Of a stretch of 5,420 nucleotides of DNA, positions 1-5,420 are shown one piece after another. Numbering within the stretch: the first letter of the stretch is position 1; each line of letters opens with the position of its first letter. The DNA lies in contig JAJXYA010000014.1 in NCBI GenBank assembly GCA_021780795.1, forward strand, positions 1 through 5,420, written 5' to 3'. Source of the DNA: Bacillota bacterium. GTDB taxonomy: Bacteria; Bacillota_A; Clostridia; Clostridiales; Clostridiaceae. The notes beneath the pieces are model-generated. The model was not told where the DNA came from and made no database searches. It saw only the letters and a list, made by a program, of their open reading frames with translations. The position numbers and the translations under genes are program-made.

Positions 1-46
1 AAGTACCTGACCCCTAAGGGGTCAGGTACTTTGGGGTCAGGCACCT
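1..46. repeat. REP-like palindromic repeat, three 15-nt units
   Basis: Positions 1-15 (AAGTACCTGACCCCT) are the exact reverse complement of 17-31, separated by a single A, so the two form a near-perfect hairpin. A third unit at 32-46 follows directly in the same orientation as 17-31 and matches it at 12 of 15 positions, sharing GGGGTCAGG and a following AC. The third unit runs into the stop codon of the minus-strand gene (45-47). GC-rich GGGGTCAGGTACC/GGGGTCAGGCACC palindromes in AT-rich surroundings resemble the dispersed repeats mobilised by IS200-like Y1 (RAYT/REP-associated) transposases; this assignment is from memory of such elements. No transposase lies in the window, and the element may extend left of it. 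The hairpin could also end transcription of the minus-strand gene, although no T-tract is visible before the window edge. Confidence 0.75.
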
Positions 47-947
47 AATTTATGCCATCTAAATCGAAATCGGGAATAAAACTTTCCTTAACTGTCCCTT
101 CTTCTTGAATAAATCCTTTTTTTATGCCTAAATTTAAGCAATAAGTAATTAAACTATCATAATGTTTATGATTAATAGGTTTATTTATTTCTGGATATTT
201 AGCACAATCATAGAATGGAGTGTATTGATTCATTAGGCTTAAATAAACGGAGTCACCGAAGCTTCTAAATATATAATCTACTATTTTCTTAGAATCAAAA
301 AGTAATCCAGGCAGCATTAAATGACGAATAATTACTCCTTTTAAAATAAGACTATCGTCACTCATAATTGTCTCTGGACACTGTTTTACCATTTCAGAAA
401 TTGAATTTTTAGCTACTTCAAAATAGTTTTTAGCGTTGGAATAGGTTACAGCATATTTGTCATTAAAGTATTTAAAGTCTGGAAGGTATATATCTATATA
501 GCCGTTTAAAGCTTTTATAGTATCTACATTTTCATAAGCATTGCTATTATATAAAATAGGAATAGTAAGACCACAATTTCGTGAAATTTTAATGGCTTCA
601 ATAATTTGTGGTACGTAGTGAGTAGGATTAACTAAGTTGATGTTATGAGCCCCTCTTTTTTCCTGTTCTATAAAAATTTCAGCAAGTCTTTCTATAGTTA
701 TTTCTATTCCGAAATGTTCTTGACTTATTTTGTAGTTTTGGCAAAATACACAATTTAAATTGCAGTTTGAAAAAAACACTGTACCAGAACCATTTGCACC
801 AGAAATACAAGGTTCTTCCCATTGGTGGAGAGAAACCTTAGCTAAACTAATGTTATGACTAGATTTACAGAAACCAAGCTGGCCTTTTAATCTATTTACA
901 TTACAATTTCTAGGACAAAGTTTGCAGTTTTTAAGCATTTCCAGCAA
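45..947 (-). CDS. Radical SAM protein, PflX/COG1313 family
   Basis: This is a cytoplasmic radical S-adenosylmethionine iron-sulfur protein related to pyruvate formate-lyase activating enzymes; the family's substrate is not established. Residue numbers count from the GTG at 956, where the preferred TTG start is residue 4. The SAM-cluster motif CNLNCVFC lies at 65-72 (C65, C69, C72), followed by QNYKIS. Other family-typical stretches are NPTHYVPQI (110-118), DIYLPDFKY (155-163), IIRHLMLPG (209-217) and LMNQYTP (241-247). An N-terminal cysteine set (C11, C14, C18, C30) may bind a second cluster. At about 300 aa, ending SFIPDFDLDGIN, it looks full length. The TTG at 947-945 is preferred because it lies 8 nt after AGGAGG, whereas the GTG at 956-954 lies inside the SD. 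The gene is transcribed divergently from the efflux cassette. No glycyl radical enzyme is nearby, so an activase role is unsupported. Confidence 0.93.
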   Translation of the reverse strand: MLEMLKNCKLCPRNCNVNRLKGQLGFCKSSHNISLAKVSLHQWEEPCISGANGSGTVFFSNCNLNCVFCQNYKISQEHFGIEITIERLAEIFIEQEKRGAHNINLVNPTHYVPQIIEAIKISRNCGLTIPILYNSNAYENVDTIKALNGYIDIYLPDFKYFNDKYAVTYSNAKNYFEVAKNSISEMVKQCPETIMSDDSLILKGVIIRHLMLPGLLFDSKKIVDYIFRSFGDSVYLSLMNQYTPFYDCAKYPEINKPINHKHYDSLITYCLNLGIKKGFIQEEGTVKESFIPDFDLDGIN

Positions 948-952
948 TTTTC

Positions 953-961
953 TCACCTCCT
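953..961 (-). promoter_or_regulatory. Ribosome binding site that decides the radical SAM start
   Basis: On the minus strand this reads AGGAGGTGA, a nine-base perfect complement to the usual 3' end of bacterial 16S rRNA. The GTG at 956-954 is part of this site and cannot be an initiation codon served by it. The in-frame TTG at 947-945 is 8 nt downstream of the AGGAGG core. The next ATG (938-936) is 17 nt away, which is too far. TTG is therefore the best-supported start. Confidence 0.8.
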
Positions 962-981
962 AGTGAACAATTTCTATAAAA

Positions 982-1011
982 ACTATAGTCATTAATAAGT
1001 TTAGTTGTCAA
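982..1011 (-). promoter_or_regulatory. Sigma-A-type promoter of the radical SAM gene
   Basis: Reading the minus strand, a consensus -35 TTGACA (1011-1006) is followed after 18 nt by TATAGT (987-982), which matches five of six bases of the -10 consensus. This predicts a transcript starting near 975, with a leader of about 28 nt before the TTG start. The promoter does not overlap the TetR operator at 1074-1099; the 62 bp between them suggest this gene is not directly controlled by the repressor. Confidence 0.6.
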
Positions 1012-1048
1012 GATAATAATAAAAATTTGCTGTAATTTGAAAAATATA

Positions 1049-1077
1049 TTGAATTAAATTGTACAAGATGATATTAT
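1049..1077 (+). promoter_or_regulatory. Sigma-A-type promoter of the tetR gene
   Basis: TTGAAT (1049-1054) and TATTAT (1072-1077) are separated by 17 nt; the -10 matches the consensus at five of six bases and the -35 at four. The predicted start near 1084 falls inside the palindromic operator, whose left arm also overlaps the -10. A bound repressor would therefore block this promoter, which is the expected arrangement for autorepression. Confidence 0.55.
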
Positions 1078-1099
1078 TAACTAAACGGTTAGTTAATAA
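1074..1099. promoter_or_regulatory. Palindromic TetR-family operator, site 1
   Basis: Perfect 11-bp arms, TTATTAACTAA (1074-1084) and TTAGTTAATAA (1089-1099), flank the 4-bp spacer ACGG. Size, symmetry and position are typical of a site bound by a TetR dimer or pair of dimers. It overlaps the -10 of the tetR promoter, spans the predicted transcription start and ends within the tetR SD region. The inner core TTAACTAA-N4-TTAGTTAA recurs exactly at 1761-1780 upstream of the transporter, which strongly supports a shared regulator. Binding by the adjacent TetR protein is inferred. Confidence 0.85.
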
Positions 1100-1111
1100 G
1101 GTGGTGGAAAT

Positions 1112-1726
1112 ATGACTGAAAAAGATAAGGCATATATAACAAAGCAAAAAATTACTGATGCTGCAATAGAAATCTTTTCAGAAAAAGGTTTTGGTGGAGC
1201 TAGAGTTGATGAAATTGCTGCAAAAGCAAAGGTAAACAAGGCTATGATATATTATTATTACGATAGTAAAGAAAATTTATTTGCTGAAATAATAAAAATT
1301 TATCTTAAAGATTGCGATGAATTTAAGGCAGAAATAAAAAATGAAATTAATTGGGAAAAAATAGATGAAGTCCAAAAATATTTTGGAAAAATAGAAAAGT
1401 TTTTAGAGGATAAAAAAGATCTTATAAGAATTATTTTTATGGACTACATGAAATCAGGCTTTAAGGAAAGTTCATTATTATCTACTGTATTGCCAATATT
1501 TCAAAGCAGAAAAGAAGAATTAAAGAAGAGAGACTTAACAGAAGAAGAAACTATTCAAATACTTATTAATAGGTTTTTCTATATTACAATTCCGTTGCTA
1601 GGATATTCAACTTTTGCAGATGATTGGTTTGATATTGTAGGAGTAGACAAAGAAAAAGCAAAAGATGTATTTATAAAAACTTTTATTAAGCATCAAGTTG
1701 GCTTTTTTAATTCATTAAAAAAATAA
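1112..1726 (+). CDS. TetR/AcrR-family transcriptional repressor
   Basis: This 204-aa protein has the usual TetR length. An N-terminal three-helix DNA-binding domain spans about residues 9-56: the first helix is around ITDAAIEIFSEKGF (14-27), the helix-turn-helix lies at about 31-50 (VDEIAAKAKVNKAMIYYYY), and SKENLF (52-57) follows as in most family members. The C-terminal part (about 60-204) is helical and rich in Lys, Glu and Phe. It should form the ligand pocket and dimer interface, but its ligand cannot be read from sequence. The ATG is preceded by AGGTGG (1099-1104) with 7-nt spacing, and no competing start is visible. It probably represses itself through the operator at 1074-1099 and the downstream transporter-adaptor pair through the copy at 1761-1780. 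The job inferred from context is to sense a toxic compound and derepress efflux. Confidence 0.95.
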   Translation: MTEKDKAYITKQKITDAAIEIFSEKGFGGARVDEIAAKAKVNKAMIYYYYDSKENLFAEIIKIYLKDCDEFKAEIKNEINWEKIDEVQKYFGKIEKFLEDKKDLIRIIFMDYMKSGFKESSLLSTVLPIFQSRKEELKKRDLTEEETIQILINRFFYITIPLLGYSTFADDWFDIVGVDKEKAKDVFIKTFIKHQVGFFNSLKK

Positions 1727-1760
1727 TTAAAAATGTAATTATGACCACTGCACCATTTTA

Positions 1761-1780
1761 TTAACTAAATAGTTAGTTAA
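1761..1780. promoter_or_regulatory. Palindromic TetR-family operator, site 2
   Basis: TTAACTAA (1761-1768) and TTAGTTAA (1773-1780) are perfect 8-bp arms around the spacer ATAG. Arms and spacing are identical to the core of the tetR operator; only the spacer and flanks differ. It lies in the 97-bp gap before the transporter, so that gene probably has its own regulated promoter. The promoter itself is unclear. One option is a -10 TATATT at 1787-1792, which would put the operator over the -35. The other is a weak -10 TTTTAT at 1756-1761, the counterpart of the tetR promoter. Neither has a good -35. The shorter arms suggest weaker binding than site 1. Confidence 0.82.
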
Positions 1781-1809
1781 AATCATTATATTTCCTAAAA
1801 AACAATTAG

Positions 1810-1815
1810 AAAGGA
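1810..1815 (+). promoter_or_regulatory. Ribosome binding site that decides the transporter start
   Basis: AAAGGA (1810-1815) is the only SD-like sequence here. The upstream in-frame ATG at 1815 shares its A with this site, leaving no spacing, while the ATG at 1824 lies 8 nt downstream. The second ATG is therefore the likely start, removing three residues (MCE) from the longest reading frame. Confidence 0.7.
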
Positions 1816-1823
1816 TGTGTGAA

Positions 1824-3377
1824 ATGGATAAGCATGAAGAAAGATATATGTGGATGGCACTTAGTGTTGTTATTGTTGGAACATTTATGTCCATACTAGA
1901 TTCTAGTATAGTAAATGTTGCAATCCCCAAAATGATGACAGTATTTGGTGCATCTACAGATCAAATCGAATGGGTAGTAACGGGATATATGCTTACTATG
2001 AGTATTGTTATTCCTCTTACAGGATATCTAGGAGACCGTTTTGGAATAAAAAGGCTTTATATTATGTCATTAATAATTTTTACTGCAGGATCTGCACTTT
2101 GTGGTCTCTCTGTAAGTACTCAAACTATGATTGCAGCTAGAGTAGTACAAGCCATTGGCGGTGGAATGATAATGCCTGTTGGTATGGCAATGATTTTCAT
2201 GATAGTACCTATAGAAAAAAGAGGAGTTGCTCTTGGAGTATGGGGAATATCTGCTATGGCAGCACCAGCAATTGGACCTACATTAAGCGGTTATATAGTG
2301 CAATATTTAGATTGGAGATTAATATTTACTATAAATGTTCCTGTGGGAATAATTGGAACTACATTGGCTATACTTCTGTTAAAGGAAACTGAAATCCATG
2401 AGAATAAAAAATTCGATTTCATAGGAGCTATAACAAGTGCAATTGGATTATTCACTTTATTACTAGCACTAGATCAAGGTAATTCAAAAGGATGGACATC
2501 AACATATGAGATTGTTCTATTTGCAATTTCAATTTTATCTATAGTTTGTTTTATATACCAAGAGTTAACCTATGAACAGCCACTTCTAGATTTGAGAGTT
2601 TTAAAAAATGGCTCGTTTTCAATAAGTCTTGTAGTTTCTACAATAACAACAATAGGAATGTATGGAGCCTTATTTTTAATACCAATATATATGCAGAATA
2701 TAAGAGGATATACACCTATGGAATCTGGACTGTTATCACTGCCAATGGCTATAGTAACAGGAATAATGATGCCTATAAGTGGTAAATTATTTGATAAATT
2801 TGGAGCTAAGTGGCTTACAATTATAGGACTAGCAATTTTGTCTGGAGCATCTTTTATGTTAAGTAAACTAACTCTAGAAACCTCATATACAGTAATACTT
2901 TTAATAATGATGGTTAGAGGACTAGGAATGGGTATGTCAATGATGCCTGTGCAAACTAATGGGATGAATTCAATTCCAAGAGATCAATCTGGAAGAGCTA
3001 CTGCACTTAATAACACTCTCAGACAGGTAAGTGCTTCCTTAGGTATTGCTGTTTTAACTACAATTTTTCAAAATAGAGAAGTGTTCCATACAGAAAGATT
3101 AAGTGAGGCAGTAAATTTGACTTCCCCAACAGTTGTAGCAGCACAAAATAACTTTGCAGCATTAGCTATAAAAAACGGAATGAGTTTGTCAGCAGTGAAA
3201 AGTGGAATATTTATGCAAATATATACTCAGCTTGTGAAAATGGCTGCAGTTGGTGGTATAAATGATGCCCTTTTAGTTTCGTCATTTATATGCCTGTTTG
3301 GTATTCCAGTAGCCTTCTTTATAAAGAAAGCAGCTGCACCTGAAGGAGAAAAATCAGAAAATTTTATCGGAGAATAA
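1824..3377 (+). CDS. DHA2-family MFS multidrug transporter, EmrB/QacA-like
   Basis: This is an inner-membrane drug:H+ antiporter of 517 aa, in the usual DHA2 range with about 14 predicted helices. Counting from the ATG at 1824, landmarks are the helix-1 motif LDSSIVNVAIP (25-35), motif A GYLGDRFGIKR (67-77), motif B around R106 (ARVVQAIGGG), motif C around G151-P152 (APAIGPTLSGY), WRLIFTINVPVG (164-175) typical of EmrB-like pumps, and a degenerate motif A repeat in the second half (SGKLFDKFGAKW, 319-330). A long polar stretch at about 415-475, between the last two helices, is normal for this subfamily. The adaptor gene directly downstream marks it as a two-component EmrAB-type pump. Expression is probably governed by the TetR operator at 1761-1780. 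The substrate is unknown. The longest frame starts at 1815, but the SD favours 1824. Confidence 0.95.
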   Translation: MDKHEERYMWMALSVVIVGTFMSILDSSIVNVAIPKMMTVFGASTDQIEWVVTGYMLTMSIVIPLTGYLGDRFGIKRLYIMSLIIFTAGSALCGLSVSTQTMIAARVVQAIGGGMIMPVGMAMIFMIVPIEKRGVALGVWGISAMAAPAIGPTLSGYIVQYLDWRLIFTINVPVGIIGTTLAILLLKETEIHENKKFDFIGAITSAIGLFTLLLALDQGNSKGWTSTYEIVLFAISILSIVCFIYQELTYEQPLLDLRVLKNGSFSISLVVSTITTIGMYGALFLIPIYMQNIRGYTPMESGLLSLPMAIVTGIMMPISGKLFDKFGAKWLTIIGLAILSGASFMLSKLTLETSYTVILLIMMVRGLGMGMSMMPVQTNGMNSIPRDQSGRATALNNTLRQVSASLGIAVLTTIFQNREVFHTERLSEAVNLTSPTVVAAQNNFAALAIKNGMSLSAVKSGIFMQIYTQLVKMAAVGGINDALLVSSFICLFGIPVAFFIKKAAAPEGEKSENFIGE

Positions 3378-3382
3378 GGAGG
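3376..3382 (+). promoter_or_regulatory. Adaptor ribosome binding site overlapping the transporter stop
   Basis: AAGGAGG begins on the last two bases of the transporter's TAA stop and sits 7 nt before the adaptor ATG at 3390. The overlap means the two genes share one transcript and are probably translationally coupled, which suits two subunits of one pump. Confidence 0.85.
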
Positions 3383-3389
3383 AAAACTA

Positions 3390-4607
3390 ATGGAAAAAGG
3401 AAATAAGAAATCAAGTAAAAAGATTTTTATATCAGTAATAGCGGTTATATTAGTAGTATTTGCAGCGGTTGGAGGGTACATGTATTATAATAGTATTACA
3501 TACGTATCAACGGATGATGCCAATGTAACTGGAGATATAATAAGTGCTAGTTCCTTAGTGCCAGGAAGAGTTGCACAAGTTATGGTTAAAGAAGGAGATA
3601 AGGTTAAAAAAGGTGACGTACTTTTCACTCTTGAAACTGATCAAGCACAAGCACAATTAAATCAAGCACAAGCTGCTCTTGATGTTGCTAAAGCTTCCCT
3701 TGATAAAGTTGAGGGAGGAGCAAGAAGTGAGCAAATATCAGCAGCGCAAGCAGCAGTAGATGCTGCAACAGCAGGTTTGAATGGAGCTAATACTACAAAA
3801 ACAAATTTACAAAATACTTTAAATAGTTTACAGTCTCAATACAATACTTTACTATCTCAAATGGATAGTACAAAAAATCCAAAAACAGGACAGTATGATG
3901 CTAGTTATGCTTTAGGTCAGTTAGATGCAGCTAAGGCAGCTGGACAGATTTCTGATGGACAATATACTGTTAAAGCACAAGCTATAGAGCAAATGTTTTC
4001 GGCAAAACAACAGCTTGAAAACCAAATTCAACAGTTACAGGGACAAATAAACGCATCAAATGCACAAATAAATGCAGCACAGGCTAGTATAAATGGAGCA
4101 AATAGTCAACTTAAACTTACAAATGCAGGTGCATCAAATAAGGATATAGCTATTGCAGAAGATCAAGTTAAGGAAGCACAAGCAGCATATGATTTGGTTA
4201 AATTAGGTTTAGATAACACAACAGTTAAAGCTCCAATGGATGGTTCAGTAGCACAAGTAAATATTCATGTAGGTGATACCATTGCAGCAGGCTCTGGAGC
4301 AATTTCTTTAGTTGATATGTCTAAGCTCCAAGTTACAGCATACGTATTGGAAGGTGATCTTGAAAAGGTTAAATTGGGACAAAGTGTTGATTTGAGTGTT
4401 GATGCATTCCCAGGCACTACTTTTACAGGTAAAGTAAGTCAGCTAGGTTTAGCGACAGCGTCCACCTTTAGTCTATTTAACACAACAGATAACTCTGGAA
4501 ATTATACAAAGGTAAGCCAACGTGTGCCTATTAAAATAGATTTTGATTCTTCTACAAATAATTTTATACCAGGAATGTCTGTAACAGCTAAGATAAAGGT
4601 TAAATAA
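3390..4607 (+). CDS. HlyD/EmrA-family membrane fusion (adaptor) protein
   Basis: This is the 405-aa partner of the upstream DHA2 transporter. A lysine-rich N-terminus (2-11) precedes one membrane anchor (about 12-32), leaving the rest outside the membrane. YVSTDDANVTGDI (38-50) is a characteristic EmrA stretch. The first half of a biotinyl-lipoyl-like domain spans about 50-83 (VPGRVAQVMVKEGDKVKKGD) and its second half about 277-309 (TTVKAPMDGSVAQVNIHVGD). Between them is a long Ala/Gln/Asn-rich coiled-coil hairpin (about 84-275) with a less repetitive tip near 155-195. A beta-barrel region follows, including KVSQRVPIKIDF (374-385), and the C-terminal PGMSVTAKIKV resembles the family ending. 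In Gram-negative bacteria such adaptors reach a TolC channel; a clostridial host would have no outer membrane, so here it may guide or bind substrate at the cell wall. It is complete and cotranscribed with the transporter. Confidence 0.94.
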   Translation: MEKGNKKSSKKIFISVIAVILVVFAAVGGYMYYNSITYVSTDDANVTGDIISASSLVPGRVAQVMVKEGDKVKKGDVLFTLETDQAQAQLNQAQAALDVAKASLDKVEGGARSEQISAAQAAVDAATAGLNGANTTKTNLQNTLNSLQSQYNTLLSQMDSTKNPKTGQYDASYALGQLDAAKAAGQISDGQYTVKAQAIEQMFSAKQQLENQIQQLQGQINASNAQINAAQASINGANSQLKLTNAGASNKDIAIAEDQVKEAQAAYDLVKLGLDNTTVKAPMDGSVAQVNIHVGDTIAAGSGAISLVDMSKLQVTAYVLEGDLEKVKLGQSVDLSVDAFPGTTFTGKVSQLGLATASTFSLFNTTDNSGNYTKVSQRVPIKIDFDSSTNNFIPGMSVTAKIKVK

Positions 4608-4651
4608 AAATAATATAAGGGATACTACTTTTTAAATTTACCTTGTTGATT

Positions 4652-4668
4652 TATAATTAAAGTATAAT
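4652..4668 (+). promoter_or_regulatory. Probable promoter of the HAD gene (two TATAAT boxes)
   Basis: The 87-bp gap after the adaptor gene contains two perfect -10 hexamers, TATAAT, at 4652-4657 and 4663-4668, within an 11-nt direct spacing. Neither has a good -35 at 16-18 nt; TTTACC (4637-4642) is 20 nt from the second box. In such AT-rich DNA, matches can occur by chance. No convincing terminator hairpin separates the adaptor from this gene, so readthrough from the efflux operon is also possible. Confidence 0.4.
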
Positions 4669-4694
4669 TTTATGATTTATGAGGTAATATTAAT

Positions 4695-5420
4695 ATGATA
4701 AAAGTAGTAGTAACTGATATGGATGGAACTTTGTTAAATGAAAAGCATGAAATAACAGAGCGCTCGATAGTAGCAATTAAAAAATTATACGAAAATAATA
4801 TAAGATTTATGATTTCTACTGGCAGGCATTATTTGTCGGCAATGAAGACCTTGGAAAAATATGATATAAAATGTGATTATATAGTGTCTAGTGGAGCTGA
4901 GGTTAGAAATCAAGATGCTAAAATATTGAAACAAATTGAAATGGATGCTTCTAAGTTTCAAGATATTTTAGATAGGATTAAAAAGTTTCCTATAGCAGTG
5001 AGATTTTGTTCTAATGATTACGATTATATGCTTGGAAATGAAGAAGAAATAAAGAAAAGTTTACTTTTAGAGGCCAGTAGCTTTTTTGATATTGGAAGCC
5101 TTTCTGAGATTGAAGCTTCACCTAGATTTCAAAATATGTTATCTGGAATTAAGGTTATTAGTGATTTGAAAGAATTGAAATTAAATAATATACCAATATA
5201 TAAAATTTTCATTTTTGCTTTCGATGAATCTATAATCCATGAGATGGATAGTGCACTTTCAGATATTGAAGGGATTGTATCTGCATCATCTTTTGCATCT
5301 AATTTAGAACTTACTCATATTAATGCACAGAAAGGCATAGCCTTAAGGGAGTATATAGAAGAACTTGGATTTTCAATGGAGGAAGTTATGGTGCTTGGAG
5401 ACAGCATGAATAACTATTCT
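4695..5420 (+). CDS. Cof-type HAD-superfamily phosphatase (3' end outside window)
   Basis: An open frame of 242 codons runs without a stop to the window edge, so the C-terminus is missing. Full-length Cof/type IIB HAD hydrolases are about 260-290 aa, so perhaps 20-45 residues are lost. They hydrolyse phosphate esters such as sugar phosphates in the cytoplasm; the substrate here is unknown. Motif I is TDMDGTLL (7-14), with nucleophile D8 and acid/base D10. Motif II is ISTGR (40-44). The motif III lysine is probably K213 in NAQKGIAL. Motif IV is VLGDSMNNYS (233-242), where D236 is kept but the usual second Asp of GDxxND is Asn (N240, codon AAC). The Cof-type cap lies between motifs II and III. 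GAGGT (4681-4685) stands 9 nt before the ATG. No functional link to the efflux genes is visible. Confidence 0.9.
   Translation, partial: MIKVVVTDMDGTLLNEKHEITERSIVAIKKLYENNIRFMISTGRHYLSAMKTLEKYDIKCDYIVSSGAEVRNQDAKILKQIEMDASKFQDILDRIKKFPIAVRFCSNDYDYMLGNEEEIKKSLLLEASSFFDIGSLSEIEASPRFQNMLSGIKVISDLKELKLNNIPIYKIFIFAFDESIIHEMDSALSDIEGIVSASSFASNLELTHINAQKGIALREYIEELGFSMEEVMVLGDSMNNYS

Noticed and set aside
1001..1006. TTAGTT half-site near the radical SAM -35
   Set aside because: The matching left arm is absent at the required distance (989-996 does not resemble TTAACTAA), so it is not a credible operator.
1739..1930. Minus-strand open frame of 63 codons over the operator and transporter start
   Set aside because: It is antisense to the transporter start and the operator, with no family resemblance; the overlapping transporter gene is clear.
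3227..3481. Minus-strand open frame of 84 codons across the transporter-adaptor junction
   Set aside because: It lies antisense to two well-supported coupled genes, its composition is low complexity, and no plausible protein family is recognisable.
3630..3690. CAAGCACAAGCA-type short DNA repeats inside the adaptor gene
   Set aside because: They are explained by Gln/Ala codons of the coiled coil rather than by an independent repeat element.
4617..4645. Possible terminator after the adaptor gene (AAGG...CCTT)
   Set aside because: Only four base pairs can form, and no T-tract follows the stem.
1..5420. A CRISPR array, tRNA, rRNA, riboswitch, phage or defence system
   Set aside because: There are no regularly spaced repeats, no cloverleaf or rRNA-like stretch, and no leader long or structured enough for a riboswitch. 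All sizeable regions are accounted for by recognisable protein genes.

Overview
The window is AT-rich, uses ATA/AGA/TTA-type codons and has strong AGGAGG-type Shine-Dalgarno (SD) sites. This fits a low-GC Firmicute, most likely Clostridium or a close relative. That assignment comes from composition and protein style only; no marker gene is present.

Layout, left to right. (1) Positions 1-46 hold a compact palindromic repeat made of three copies of a 15-nt unit, ending in the stop codon of the first gene. (2) A minus-strand gene encodes a PflX-type (COG1313) radical SAM protein. An SD site places its start at a TTG rather than at the upstream GTG. (3) A divergent intergenic region carries one sigma-A-like promoter in each direction and a perfect palindromic operator. 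(4) A plus-strand cassette follows: a TetR-family repressor, then a 14-helix DHA2 (EmrB/QacA-like) drug:H+ antiporter, then an EmrA/HlyD-like membrane adaptor. (5) The last gene, cut off by the window end, is a Cof-type HAD phosphatase with its own probable promoter.

The cassette reads as a self-contained, inducible efflux module. The same operator core (TTAACTAA-N4-TTAGTTAA) sits over the tetR promoter and again in the tetR-transporter gap. The regulator therefore probably represses both itself and the pump until an inducer, possibly a pump substrate, releases it. The transporter and adaptor are tightly coupled: the adaptor's SD overlaps the transporter's stop codon. Compared with E. coli emrRAB, the gene order is reversed (pump before adaptor) and the regulator is TetR-type instead of MarR-type. 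The radical SAM and HAD genes look like unrelated neighbours.

I found no convincing undescribed system. The points most worth checking are the paired operators, the REP-like repeat, two start-codon corrections, an extra cysteine cluster in the radical SAM protein, and an Asn where the HAD motif IV normally has its second Asp.
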